From contig CAZOKO010000003.1 of assembly GCA_964580455.1 (NCBI GenBank), positions 1 to 52,716 on the forward strand: a stretch of DNA of 52,716 nt. The letters are read 5' to 3'. This document shows positions 25,490 to 35,140 of the stretch, one piece after another; the first letter of the stretch is position 1; each line of letters starts with the position of its first letter. Under the pieces are notes generated by a model that had not been told where the DNA came from, ran no database searches, and worked only from the letters and a program-made list of their open reading frames with translations. This stretch comes from CAZOKO01 sp964580455. Lineage in GTDB: Bacteria > Desulfobacterota > WTBG01. A program made the position numbers and the translations under genes.

Positions 25490-28014
25490 ATAATGCAAGA
25501 TACAGATTGTCATGGAACATTTTGATAGCACTCCTTTATACTCTTCTACTATTCATTTTTGCCTACCCTGAAACTTCTAATGCAAGAGTCGCTCCCGGAA
25601 GCAAGGCAGATTCTGCTAAAGAGTGTGCCATCTGCCACTATCGCTGGGTCTATGCCTTCTTTGTAGAACACAGAGATGGGGAGCTGGTTCCATTTCCAGA
25701 AGAATCACCCGTAACTCTAGAAGCAAGATGTTTCTCCTGCCATGACGGTAGTGTGATGGATGACCGCGAAAAAGTTTTCAGTGACAGAGGTCACGAAACA
25801 GGCATCAAGCCTTCGGATAAAGTTAAGGTTCCAGAAGAATTCCCACTCGATGAGGAAGGGAAAATCCAATGCTATACCTGTCATATGCATCATGAATCTC
25901 CTACAGATTCAGGCATGGTGGAAACATGGCTCTTCACAAGATTCTCAAATGAAAACTCAGAGATGTGCAAGATGTGCCATATTGATAAAACTGGTGGGCC
26001 AGAGAAGGGAAACCACTCTATGCAGGCCAGTCCATTTCGAATCCCAAAAGAATTGATTGATCAAGGAGGTCGCCTGGGCACTGATAATCACGTTATCTGT
26101 GAATCATGTCATATAGCACATGGAGGAATGGAAAATAAATATCTCATTCTTCCTACCGAAGATCCTGTTTCTAGATCTGTCCTCTGTGAAGTCTGTCATG
26201 GGAAATACCCAAGTCTAAAAAAAGATAACCTGCTTAAATCCTACTCCCACTCAGTCGACATCAAGCCAGATACTGCCTCTATTCCAGACTCCTGGAGCAA
26301 TGGCACCCCTGTGGTGAAAGGCACAAGGGGAGAAGTGGTCTGTCACACCTGTCATACACCACACAACGCAGTAGATCAAAAAGCTCTTCTTGCTGATGTG
26401 AACGAAAGAGATTCGCTCTGTTTGCAATGTCATTTAATACAGCAAAGTATTGCGGGGACAAAACATGACCTGAAAATCATGGCACCAAAAGGAAAGAATA
26501 TACTTAAACGAAAAGCCAAAGATACCGGTCCTTGCAGTATCTGTCATCTTACCCATCAGGGAACGGGACCCTTTATGTGGGCACGACAATTGGAGGGACA
26601 GGAAGATCCTATGGTGGGAATATGCCAAAGCTGTCATTCAGAGGGAGAATGTGGCGAAGAAGTACCCATGCCCGAATCAAACCATACTATGGGAATAGCA
26701 GCCAAAACTTTTAGAGAGCCGATGGCACTGCCACTTTACACCCCCAAGGGGAAGAAAGACACGCAAGGTGCAATCTACTGTTCCAGTTGCCATAACGCCC
26801 ACCAGTGGGAACCTCTTGATCCAGATAATAGAGGCTCTAAAGATGTTAAAGCTGATATTAATAACAGCTTCTTGCGAGCGACAAATCAGCAATCAGCTCT
26901 TTGCCTTGAATGTCATAAAGAAGAAGAATCAATTGGAGGAACCGACCACGATCTTTCCCACTCTGCACCTGATGAAAAAAACATACTTGATCAATCACCT
27001 GAAGAATCGGGAATATGTGGCACCTGTCATTTAGCTCATGGGGGAGCAGATACCTTCATGTGGGGAAGGGAGTTTAAAGAAGGAAATGAAACAACAATTA
27101 TGGCTCAGCTTTGCCTTGAATGCCACAGCGAAGGAAGTTGCGCTGAAGAGAAACAGATTGGTAAGCACTTTCATCCCATTAACGTAAGATTGAAAAACTC
27201 TTCAGAAATATCACTTCCCCTCTTCTCTCCAGGAGGAGCAGAGAATGATCACGGAATGATTTTTTGTTCAACCTGCCACGACCCGCACCAGTGGAATCCT
27301 GCCAATCCGGAGAAGAAAGGTGAAGATGGAACTCCATCCGATAGTTTCCTGCGCATCGCAAGTTCTGGGAATTCCCCACTTTGCTCTGAGTGCCATCAAA
27401 GCCAAAGTTATATTGAGGGAACCGACCACGACTTAAGAGTAACAGCGCCTGATGAAAAAAACAAGCAGGGTTTGCTCCCTCAAGAATCCGGTTTGTGTGA
27501 GCAATGCCACGCTGTTCATAACTCACCATACCAGTCCTTTATCTGGGGCAAAAATCTGGGACCTTCTACGATTGCAAACTGGAAGGAAGAATTTACTTCA
27601 CAAGACAATTTTATGACAGGTCTTTGTACCAGTTGTCATCTTGAAGGTAAGTGTGGTGGAGCAAAAATTCCTGAGTACGGGCTTCATCCCAACAAAATCT
27701 ACATGGCTATATTACAAGAGAAATCTGATTTAACGGAACAGGGGCAATATGAGAAGTTCATCCATAGATTCCCCCTCTTTACTGATGAGGGCGAAAAATC
27801 TACCGAAGGGAATATTGTCTGCACTACCTGCCATGATGTCCATCTCTGGATTGCCTCTCACCCTCATAAGGGAATAGGTGAGGAAACAGAGGGAGATGCA
27901 ACTAATAGCTTTTTAAGGAAAGGTATTTCCTTTACTTTCTGTGCTAGTTGTCATGGAGAGGAGTCAATTTACCAGTATTTGAATTTCCATTTTTTCAAAG
28001 GACGGAAGAACTAG
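25486..28014 (+). CDS. Giant 20-heme cytochrome c (copy 1)
   Basis: Secreted protein of 842 residues with 20 CX2CH motifs spread evenly from residue about 46 to the end, beginning CAICH and finishing CASCH. The C-terminal two thirds consist of about three repeats of roughly 150 residues, each with the order CSSCH/CSTCH-x-xHQW-P, SFLR, LCxxCH, DHDL...APDEKN, SGxCxxCHxxH, W-R and LCxxCHSEG-C. The extra conserved Cys after CHSEG may form disulfides. A nearly collinear paralogue follows at 29264-31795. Size and heme number suggest a long-range wire or extracellular filament-like carrier. I know of no named family with this exact repeat. It is translationally coupled to the NHL gene. Confidence 0.9.
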   Translation: MNNARYRLSWNILIALLYTLLLFIFAYPETSNARVAPGSKADSAKECAICHYRWVYAFFVEHRDGELVPFPEESPVTLEARCFSCHDGSVMDDREKVFSDRGHETGIKPSDKVKVPEEFPLDEEGKIQCYTCHMHHESPTDSGMVETWLFTRFSNENSEMCKMCHIDKTGGPEKGNHSMQASPFRIPKELIDQGGRLGTDNHVICESCHIAHGGMENKYLILPTEDPVSRSVLCEVCHGKYPSLKKDNLLKSYSHSVDIKPDTASIPDSWSNGTPVVKGTRGEVVCHTCHTPHNAVDQKALLADVNERDSLCLQCHLIQQSIAGTKHDLKIMAPKGKNILKRKAKDTGPCSICHLTHQGTGPFMWARQLEGQEDPMVGICQSCHSEGECGEEVPMPESNHTMGIAAKTFREPMALPLYTPKGKKDTQGAIYCSSCHNAHQWEPLDPDNRGSKDVKADINNSFLRATNQQSALCLECHKEEESIGGTDHDLSHSAPDEKNILDQSPEESGICGTCHLAHGGADTFMWGREFKEGNETTIMAQLCLECHSEGSCAEEKQIGKHFHPINVRLKNSSEISLPLFSPGGAENDHGMIFCSTCHDPHQWNPANPEKKGEDGTPSDSFLRIASSGNSPLCSECHQSQSYIEGTDHDLRVTAPDEKNKQGLLPQESGLCEQCHAVHNSPYQSFIWGKNLGPSTIANWKEEFTSQDNFMTGLCTSCHLEGKCGGAKIPEYGLHPNKIYMAILQEKSDLTEQGQYEKFIHRFPLFTDEGEKSTEGNIVCTTCHDVHLWIASHPHKGIGEETEGDATNSFLRKGISFTFCASCHGEESIYQYLNFHFFKGRKN

Positions 28015-28322
28015 CTGTCTATTATAGTCTGAAAACTTAGCAAATCAGTCAAGTTTTACTCAACGGTACAGTTTTGCAAAGGGATACTGGATACAAGATA
28101 CTGGATTCTGGCAAAAGAACGACCAACAGTTTCTATCCAGCATCGCGAAACCTCACCGGTTTAAGTCGAAGCTTTACTGGGAATAATCACAGTGTTCTGA
28201 ATCATATGCTTGACATTTACTCCATTTTTTATTATCAAATACTGTGCCAAACACCAAGAAATGGAAAGGAATATCAATCTGCTAGTTGTAACCAGAACGC
28301 CAAATAAAATGAGAAACAGTCA
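28015..28322. other. Gap between the first 20-heme gene and the FGE-like gene
   Basis: No gene seen. It contains the dispersed repeat GGATACTGGATACAAGATAC (28083 onward) also found near 11225 and 36840. No hairpin terminator is evident. Confidence 0.5.
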
Positions 28323-29144
28323 ATGAGAAGGGTAACTTACACAATTCCTTTATTTATAATAGGAATTCTACTTATAACTAGTTTTTTAAGTTGTCAGACT
28401 TCTCCCTCGCACAATGAGAATTCAGATAGCTCTTCAGAGACAACCCTTGCCCCAACACATTTAGTCATTGAAAAAGATCCTGTGACAATGACGCTTGTCC
28501 CTGCCAGAACGTTCAGCATGGGGAACGAAGCAGGAAATGAGGACGAACAACCCGTACACAAAGTATATGTCGATGCATTTTACATAGATACTGCAGAAGT
28601 AACATGTGCACGTTATAACCATTTTTTGAAGGAAACAGGCTATCCTTCTAATCAGCTATGGAATCCGGAATATGACAGACCAGACGACCCTGTGGTAGGA
28701 GTAAACTGGTATGATGCTGTAGCCTTTGCTAAGTGGGCGGGCAAAAGACTCCCTACCGAGGCCGAGTGGGAAAAGGCAGCACGTGGCGGATTGATTGGAG
28801 ATAAATATCCATGGGGGGATGAGATTACTCGTGAAAAGGCAAATTATAATTCTTTCGGAACAACTCTTGTAAAAAGCTATGAACCTAATGGTTACGGTCT
28901 TTATGATATGGCAGGTAATGTTTGGGAATGGTGCCAGGATTGGTACAGCAAAGACTATTACAACACAACTCCTAAGAAAAATCCCCACGGGCCCATGCTT
29001 GGCGAAAGAAAAGTCGTAAGGGGTGGTGCCTGGTATAATAATGAGACAGCTTTGCGGGTGTCTAACCGGCATAGAAGCTACCCTAGTGTAGGAAGCTTTA
29101 ATATTGGATTTAGATGTGTTAAGTCAGTGAAAGATATGAATTGA
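28323..29144 (+). CDS. FGE/SUMF1-fold lipoprotein without catalytic cysteines
   Basis: Lipoprotein of 273 residues (lipobox LSC near residue 24) with a full formylglycine-generating-enzyme fold: MTLVPARTFSMGNE, NEDEQPVHKVYVDAFYID, PVVGVNWYDAVAFAKWAGKR, LPTEAEWEKAARGG, YPWGDE, GLYDMAGNVWEWCQDWY, VVRGGAWYN and GFRC. The segment after RGGAW lacks the copper-binding Cys pair of true sulfatase-activating enzymes, so it is unlikely to make formylglycine. It may be a structural or binding protein, as many bacterial members are. It sits between the two 20-heme genes, a placement that suggests a role in assembling or anchoring them. Confidence 0.9.
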   Translation: MRRVTYTIPLFIIGILLITSFLSCQTSPSHNENSDSSSETTLAPTHLVIEKDPVTMTLVPARTFSMGNEAGNEDEQPVHKVYVDAFYIDTAEVTCARYNHFLKETGYPSNQLWNPEYDRPDDPVVGVNWYDAVAFAKWAGKRLPTEAEWEKAARGGLIGDKYPWGDEITREKANYNSFGTTLVKSYEPNGYGLYDMAGNVWEWCQDWYSKDYYNTTPKKNPHGPMLGERKVVRGGAWYNNETALRVSNRHRSYPSVGSFNIGFRCVKSVKDMN

Positions 29145-29263
29145 AGGATTTAGAGATTTAGGAATTCAGGGATTGGGGGATTGAAGAATTTAGGAATTAC
29201 AGATAAGAATGGGGTTTCTGATTCCCATCTTCTTTTAATAATACATACGAGATTCGAGATAAT

Positions 29264-31795
29264 ATGTTAGCCAGAAAAAAATTATTTTTCATAATACAAA
29301 TTTCTTTATTTTTGCTTATAGTTTCATCCACACAAGCTGCAACTACAACTACATCTTTAAAGCCCGATTCTGCCAAAGAATGTGCTATCTGCCATTATAT
29401 CTGGGTTGATACCTTTTTTATTGAAAAAAGAAGTAGTGCACTTGCAAATCTTCCTGCTGAACCAACAGTAGCAGATTCTGAAATGTGTTTCTCATGTCAT
29501 GATGGTTCTACTGTAGATTCTCGTAAAAAAATTCATAACGACAGGAAACACCAGTCTGGTATCATCCCCTCTGATAAGGTAAAGATTCCGGAAATCTTTC
29601 CTCTCGATGAAGAAGGAAAGATGAATTGTGCAACCTGTCACAGCGCCCACGGCGTATCAACAGAGCCGGGAATCGAGAAAACAATTTTCTTGAGGACATC
29701 AAATAATAATTCTGAAATGTGTAAGATGTGCCATGTAGATAAAGATGGCGGACCAGAGAAGGGAAATCATCCCATTGATAAAACCACCTTGAAGATCTCC
29801 AAAGATATAACCAGGTATGGTGGCTATATCGGCAATGAGCCTAACCAGGTAATTTGCGAAAGCTGCCATGTGGCTCATGGCGGATTTACTGACAAACGTC
29901 TGGTTTTACCTGTGGATCGTCCAGGTGTATACCCTGTACTTTGCGAGGCATGTCATGGTAAAACACCCGGTCTTAACAAAGATATGAGAAGAAATCAATT
30001 CTCACACAGTGTTGACATTAAACCTGAAAATGCTGAAATTCCTGTCAAGTGGAAAAACGGTAATTCAATCAGATTAGGTCTAAGAGGCGAACTAGTCTGT
30101 GTTTCATGCCATTCCACCCACAGCCCTAAGGTTAAAGAATCTTTTCTCAACGAAAGAAATAACAAAGACTCTCTTTGTTTGCAATGCCATTCATCCCAGG
30201 AAAAACTTATTCGGGATACCAAACACGACCTTGCCCTGATGGCACCAGATGCTAAGAATGTGCTGGATAAAACGGTGTCTCAATCAGGACCCTGCAGTTG
30301 CTGCCATCTCACACACGAGGGAGTAGGACCTTTTATGTGGGCTAGAGAATGGGAAGGTGAAGAAGCGGCTCCTGTTGGCATTTGCAAAAGCTGCCACGCA
30401 AAGGGAGAATGTGCTGAAGAGGTAGCCATTCCTGATACTGGACACCCCATTGGAGTAAAACCTGAGGAAGCGAAGGTGGCAATGGACTTTCCCCTTTTTA
30501 CGGCAACTGGCAAAGAAGATAAGCAAGGTGCAATTTACTGTTCCAGCTGCCATAACACCCACCAATGGGATCCTTTGAACCCTGATGATAAAGGATCTAA
30601 GGATGAAACGGGTGATATCACCAACAGTTTCTTGAGAGCGGCACATCAGGACTCCGTTCTTTGCCTGGGTTGTCATAAAGAAGAATCTGCTATTGAAAAA
30701 ACAGACCATGATCTATCTCACTCTGCACCTGATGAAAAAAACATTCTTGATCAATCTCCTGAAGAATCAGGAATATGTGGAACTTGCCATTTAGCTCATG
30801 GAGGAGCTGAAGCATTCATGTGGGGAAGGGAGCTTATTAAAGAAGGAAATGATACAATTATGGCTCAGCTTTGTATTGAATGCCATAGTGAAGGTAGCTG
30901 CGGTGAAGAGAAATTGATAGGTGAGTACTTCCATCCTGTTAACATGAGCATGGAAGATACTGAAGATATAACATTTCCACTTTTCTTACCAGAGGGAAAG
31001 CAAGACTCTCAAGGCATGGTTTTTTGTTCAACCTGCCATAATCCTCACCAGTGGGATCCCAGTGATCCTGACAAAAAAAGTGAGGATGGAACCCCATCCG
31101 ACAGCTTCCTTCGTCTATCAAGTGCTGTGAATTCTCAACTCTGCTCTGAGTGCCACCAGGATAAACGTTACATTGAGGAAACCGACCACGACTTAAGCAT
31201 AACGGCACCCGATGAAAAAAATAAGAAGGGTTTATCCCCTCAAGAATCTGGCTTATGCGAACAGTGCCATGCTGTTCACAACGCTCAGACCAAAGCTTTC
31301 ATCTGGAACAGAGATTTAGGACCTACTTTAGTTTCACACTGGAAAGAAGAATTCACGAATCCTGAAAACATGATGATAAAACTTTGTACCAGTTGTCACT
31401 CAGAAGATGAGTGTGCTGAGGAACAGGTACCTGAGTATGGACTTCACCCCACTAAACTATACATGGCTCTGCTTCAGGAACGATCCGATTTGATGAGCCA
31501 GGATCAGTATGAGGCATTCATTGATCAATTCCCCATTTTTACCGACGAAGGTGAAAAATCAGTGGGGGGGAATATCGTGTGCACTACCTGTCATGATGCT
31601 CACATCTGGAACGCCCACCATCCCAAGAAGGGATCAGGGGCAGAAATAGAAGGAGATGCCGTCAGCAGCTTTTTGCGAAAGGATATCTCCTTTACCTTCT
31701 GCGCAAGTTGTCATGGGGAGGAGGCACTATATAAATTTAAGTATTTTCACATGATTAAAGGACGAAAGAAAGAATCGACGGAAAAAGAGGATTAA
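29264..31795 (+). CDS. Giant 20-heme cytochrome c (copy 2)
   Basis: Secreted protein of 843 residues, collinear with copy 1 at 25486-28014: 20 CX2CH motifs at matching places, the same three-repeat structure and stretches that are identical (such as HSAPDEKNILDQSPEESG). The DNA of these stretches differs mainly at third codon positions, so the duplication is not recent, or is held similar by selection or gene conversion. One motif is CSCCH, with an extra Cys next to the heme site. The C-terminus is extended by a Lys/Glu tail. It is followed after 6 bp by the 15-heme lipoprotein gene. Function as for copy 1: probably multi-site electron storage or long-distance transfer. Confidence 0.9.
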   Translation: MLARKKLFFIIQISLFLLIVSSTQAATTTTSLKPDSAKECAICHYIWVDTFFIEKRSSALANLPAEPTVADSEMCFSCHDGSTVDSRKKIHNDRKHQSGIIPSDKVKIPEIFPLDEEGKMNCATCHSAHGVSTEPGIEKTIFLRTSNNNSEMCKMCHVDKDGGPEKGNHPIDKTTLKISKDITRYGGYIGNEPNQVICESCHVAHGGFTDKRLVLPVDRPGVYPVLCEACHGKTPGLNKDMRRNQFSHSVDIKPENAEIPVKWKNGNSIRLGLRGELVCVSCHSTHSPKVKESFLNERNNKDSLCLQCHSSQEKLIRDTKHDLALMAPDAKNVLDKTVSQSGPCSCCHLTHEGVGPFMWAREWEGEEAAPVGICKSCHAKGECAEEVAIPDTGHPIGVKPEEAKVAMDFPLFTATGKEDKQGAIYCSSCHNTHQWDPLNPDDKGSKDETGDITNSFLRAAHQDSVLCLGCHKEESAIEKTDHDLSHSAPDEKNILDQSPEESGICGTCHLAHGGAEAFMWGRELIKEGNDTIMAQLCIECHSEGSCGEEKLIGEYFHPVNMSMEDTEDITFPLFLPEGKQDSQGMVFCSTCHNPHQWDPSDPDKKSEDGTPSDSFLRLSSAVNSQLCSECHQDKRYIEETDHDLSITAPDEKNKKGLSPQESGLCEQCHAVHNAQTKAFIWNRDLGPTLVSHWKEEFTNPENMMIKLCTSCHSEDECAEEQVPEYGLHPTKLYMALLQERSDLMSQDQYEAFIDQFPIFTDEGEKSVGGNIVCTTCHDAHIWNAHHPKKGSGAEIEGDAVSSFLRKDISFTFCASCHGEEALYKFKYFHMIKGRKKESTEKED

Positions 31796-31801
31796 TCTAT
31801 A

Positions 31802-33412
31802 ATGCTTGCTGCAAAAACCATAAAATGGCTCATAATATTAATTATAACGCTAGTTTTAGGCTGCTTGTTAATAACTCCCAGCATCTCCACGGACAATGAA
31901 GAAGCTACTGTCCTTTATGAGATTCGTTCTCCGGAAGAGATTATTAACCCTCATTTTACTGGTAAAGACTGTGATACATGCCACGATGAGGCGCCAGAAC
32001 CCGGCGATAGCGATCTCCGATTGAAGTTTGGAGGAGATGACATAGCCATGTGCAACTCCTGCCACGAGGCCGAACAGGTTAAGGGAGAGATTCATCCGGT
32101 AGGAATTATTCCACCAGAAGGGAATTCTATCAATATTCCTGATACGTTCCCTCTCTATGAAGGGAAAGTTACCTGCAGAACTTGCCATGATGTATATCTC
32201 CAGTGTAAAGCAAAACCTTCCGTACAATTTGAAAACATAGATTTCTTATGGGGAGCACCCTACAAAAAAACTACGGATTTCTGTTTCCGCTGCCATAAAA
32301 TAGAAGATTACAAAAAGACCAATCCCCATGAACAATTAGACAAGGAAGGCAATATTTTAGAGGAACGATGCCTATATTGTCATCAAACGCTGCCCGACCC
32401 CTACACCGTGTCAGGCATAGAAAACGTTGGTTTTAGAACTGAAACGTCCACCTTCTGTATAGCGTGTCACGGGGCGCAAGAAACACTTCATCCTGCCAAT
32501 GCAAATCATATGCTTGCTCCTCCGCAAGACATGTTAACAGCAATTGAAGCATCCGAGGATAAGTACGGTGTCATTTTACCTCTTTTAAAAGGAGACGTAT
32601 TTTGTGGAACTTGTCACAATCCCCACGAAAAAGGAGTTATCAAGAGAGAGGAGGCAACAAAAGGTTCCGAGGCAGAATATCAAGTAAGACTCGACTGGTC
32701 GTATGATCTTTGTATTGCCTGTCACATTGAGAAAGAAGATTTATCCGCCAGAGAGATCGATATCGATATCCAGGACAAAGATCTAATCCTCACCACAAAG
32801 GGTGAGGACATACCCTCTTACCACAAATCCTTTATAGAAAAAAAGTGCAGGGCATGCCATATTATCACCCGGGAATCTCCAGAACGTCCGATTGTTTACA
32901 AGATGTGTTTTCAGGCAGATTGCCATGATGCATCCCTTATCGGAGGAACATTCAAACACAGCGATGCCTTAAAAGGCAATTGTCTTCTATGCCACAGCCA
33001 GCATGGGAGTCAATATGGTGCTCACATTGTTAATGACCAGCAGAAACTCTGCAAGGCGTGCCACCCCCTCTTAGGCAGAATGGAAGAAGAAGGTGAAAAG
33101 GAAGAGGAGGAAGGAGAGGACTTTCACGACTATTACCTAGCTCTTTTCCGAAAGCTTGTTCCAGACCAGGAAGTAACCTGCAGTTACTGTCATGGAGAAA
33201 ACCATAGTGAGAAAGTTTACGAAAACGGAATCGTTACCTGTTACCAGTGTCACAACTATACCAAGCAGTTAATTAAGGGCAAGAAGGGAAAACCAAAAAA
33301 TATTCACGAAACATTCATACGATTCGTAAGAGATAACTGTACCTACTGCCATGATCCCCATAGCAGTTCTTACCCGCATTTATTGAAGGAAGAACCGGAA
33401 TCGTATAAATAA
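31802..33412 (+). CDS. 15-heme cytochrome c lipoprotein
   Basis: Protein of 536 residues with a lipobox (LVLGC near residue 21) and fifteen heme sites: fourteen CX2CH (CDTCH first, CTYCH last) and one CX3CH (CFQADCH, with the pair of Cys three residues apart). A Glu-rich insertion (about residues 421-440) interrupts the C-terminal part. It starts 6 bp after the second 20-heme gene, so they are surely cotranscribed. As a lipid-anchored carrier it could link the membrane or outer-membrane conduit with the giant soluble cytochromes. I do not recognise a characterised homologue. Confidence 0.9.
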   Translation: MLAAKTIKWLIILIITLVLGCLLITPSISTDNEEATVLYEIRSPEEIINPHFTGKDCDTCHDEAPEPGDSDLRLKFGGDDIAMCNSCHEAEQVKGEIHPVGIIPPEGNSINIPDTFPLYEGKVTCRTCHDVYLQCKAKPSVQFENIDFLWGAPYKKTTDFCFRCHKIEDYKKTNPHEQLDKEGNILEERCLYCHQTLPDPYTVSGIENVGFRTETSTFCIACHGAQETLHPANANHMLAPPQDMLTAIEASEDKYGVILPLLKGDVFCGTCHNPHEKGVIKREEATKGSEAEYQVRLDWSYDLCIACHIEKEDLSAREIDIDIQDKDLILTTKGEDIPSYHKSFIEKKCRACHIITRESPERPIVYKMCFQADCHDASLIGGTFKHSDALKGNCLLCHSQHGSQYGAHIVNDQQKLCKACHPLLGRMEEEGEKEEEEGEDFHDYYLALFRKLVPDQEVTCSYCHGENHSEKVYENGIVTCYQCHNYTKQLIKGKKGKPKNIHETFIRFVRDNCTYCHDPHSSSYPHLLKEEPESYK

Positions 33413-33488
33413 AAATAAGAAAAAGAACTGTTTTAAAATGTAGCTAGACGTAAAGGCGCCGCTGTGCTATTTAAATAAACCACATACT

Positions 33489-33896
33489 GTCATTCCCGCG
33501 AAAGCGGGAATCCATAAGCATGTATTATAAAGGATTATTAATCAAAAAAATGATTGATGGTTGATCACTTATACAGTGTTTATATCTTAGCAAGTAAAAG
33601 AAATGGCACACTGTATATCGGTGTTGCTGCAAATTTGATTAAGAGAGTCTATGAACATAAAAATCATTTGGTTGATGGCTTTACCAAAAAATATAATATT
33701 CATAATTTGGTCTATTATGAAACAACAGAAGACATTAGCAGTGCAATAAGAAGAGAAAAACAAATTAAAAAATGGAAAAGGAAGTGGAAAATAGAACTAA
33801 TTGAGAAGAAAAACCCAAATTGGAGAGATCTTTATCATGACTTGATATAGATTCCTGCTGGAGTTTATCCCGTACTAGATACGGGGCAGGAATGAC
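33489..33896. repeat. Inverted-repeat cassette enclosing a GIY-YIG gene
   Basis: The left end GTCATTCCCGCGAAAGCGGG (33489 onward, a hairpin of the form ATTCCC-N8-GGGAAT like the neisserial dRS3 repeat) and the right end closing with GCAGGAATGAC (to 33896) share inverted GTCATTCC/GGAATGAC termini. The right end has an inner hairpin CCCGTA-CTAGA-TACGGG. Solo relatives lie at 5308-5375 and 14584-14632. Confidence 0.7.
33557..33850 (+). CDS. Small GIY-YIG nuclease-family protein
   Basis: Single-domain protein of 97 residues with the GIY-YIG core: VYILASKRNGTLYIGV (YI...LYIG), then LIKRVYEHKN (catalytic Arg), VYYETTEDISSAIRREKQIK (Glu in the last helix) and KKWKRKWKIELIE. Stand-alone members of this family are widespread and mostly uncharacterised. 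The ATG at 33557 is preferred over the TTG one codon earlier. The gene interrupts the run of cytochrome genes and is enclosed by inverted repeats, so the family's DNA-cleaving fold could be related to movement of the repeat; this is inference. Confidence 0.88.
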   Translation: MVDHLYSVYILASKRNGTLYIGVAANLIKRVYEHKNHLVDGFTKKYNIHNLVYYETTEDISSAIRREKQIKKWKRKWKIELIEKKNPNWRDLYHDLI

Positions 33897-34000
33897 AATG
33901 ATATAGATAGTCACAAATTCACACTATCTAACTTTCAAATTCAGTTCTTTTTTAACCACACATTCGTTCGACTGTTATTTAAAATTAGGGGTGACAATTC

Positions 34001-35140
34001 ATGAAAGCTCGAACTCTCTTATTTAAATTTTTACTAACTGTAATGACCATGGCAACTTCGCTTTATTTTATCCCCTGCCTCATGGCGGCAGATGTAGAAA
34101 ACTGTGATCTCTGCCATAAATATTCAGGGCTTGGAAGAATCGATGAATCAGGCAAGAAACACCTCTATTATGTGAATGATGTATTATGCCAGCAATCTGT
34201 TCACAGAAAGATTCGCTGCAAGGAATGCCATAGTGACATTGAGAAGTACCCTCATCCCAATCCTGAAGAAGTGGATTGCTCCACAGTATGCCACCTTGTT
34301 GACCCTTCAACAGACAATAAATTTTCACATGCCAATATGATTGAAGGGTATGATCTGAGTGTTCATGGAAAAGGCCCTGAAGACAATCCCAAAGAACACC
34401 CGGAAGACCTCCCTTCCTGCACTTACTGTCATGAAAACCGCACCTACCAGCCGGTAAGTGGGCTGGCTGACGAGCATAGAGGAGTTGCTCAGGAAATCCT
34501 GGACCGATGTCTGGGCTGCCACACGGATGAACAATGGACCCGGTACTTCTACAATCACTTCACCCATCGTTTGCATCAGCGTCGTTCTTCCGAAAGAATG
34601 GTAGAATTGTGTACATCATGTCATGAGGATGATGAGATGATGGAACGTCATGGCTTAATTGTAACTGGTACTTTTCATGATACCTTCCACTGGCAGGCTA
34701 TAAAATATGGAGATCCTAATGCCCCTAATTGCATTACATGTCATGCTCCTGTCGGATATTCATCACACGAGATCATGCCCAAAGATGATCCCCTCTCTGC
34801 CATCCATAAAGACAACCTGGTTCGAACCTGCAGCAACCAGGGCGGTCTCCAGACATGCCATCCCAACGCCACCACTGCTTTTGCCCAGGGCAGAATTCAC
34901 CCCACACGATACAAAACGGGTGTCTTTGAAACCAAAATGAGATCCTTCCAGTCTTTATTTGCCAGTCCGGCAAGTGCAGAATTGACTGGACTGGAGTATT
35001 ACCAGCAACTACTTCTTCAACTCATAAAGTTTTTTTATATGATACTCATAGGCGGTCTTATAAGTTTCATGATACTGCATCAAATACTGGATTATTTTGC
35101 CACCAGAAGAGAAATTAAAAAAGGAGGACTGCACCAATGA
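34001..35140 (+). CDS. Octaheme cytochrome c with membrane anchor (second cassette)
   Basis: Protein of 379 residues, paralogue of 21771-22847: signal peptide, eight heme sites and a C-terminal membrane helix (FFYMILIGGLISFMILHQIL). Six sites are CX2CH (CDLCH, CKECH, CTYCH, CLGCH, CTSCH, CITCH), the third is CX3CH (CSTVCH). The last Cys pair is spread to CX8CH (CSNQGGLQTCH) where the paralogue has CX4CH; the flanking IHKDxxxxTCS and CHP residues align, so it is probably a real heme site with a longer loop. The stop overlaps the cytochrome b start (ATGA). Expected to form a membrane quinol oxidase module with the next two proteins. Confidence 0.9.
   Translation: MKARTLLFKFLLTVMTMATSLYFIPCLMAADVENCDLCHKYSGLGRIDESGKKHLYYVNDVLCQQSVHRKIRCKECHSDIEKYPHPNPEEVDCSTVCHLVDPSTDNKFSHANMIEGYDLSVHGKGPEDNPKEHPEDLPSCTYCHENRTYQPVSGLADEHRGVAQEILDRCLGCHTDEQWTRYFYNHFTHRLHQRRSSERMVELCTSCHEDDEMMERHGLIVTGTFHDTFHWQAIKYGDPNAPNCITCHAPVGYSSHEIMPKDDPLSAIHKDNLVRTCSNQGGLQTCHPNATTAFAQGRIHPTRYKTGVFETKMRSFQSLFASPASAELTGLEYYQQLLLQLIKFFYMILIGGLISFMILHQILDYFATRREIKKGGLHQ

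Noticed and set aside
28323..29144. Sulfatase-activating formylglycine-generating enzyme
   Set aside because: The essential Cys pair is missing and no sulfatase gene is near.
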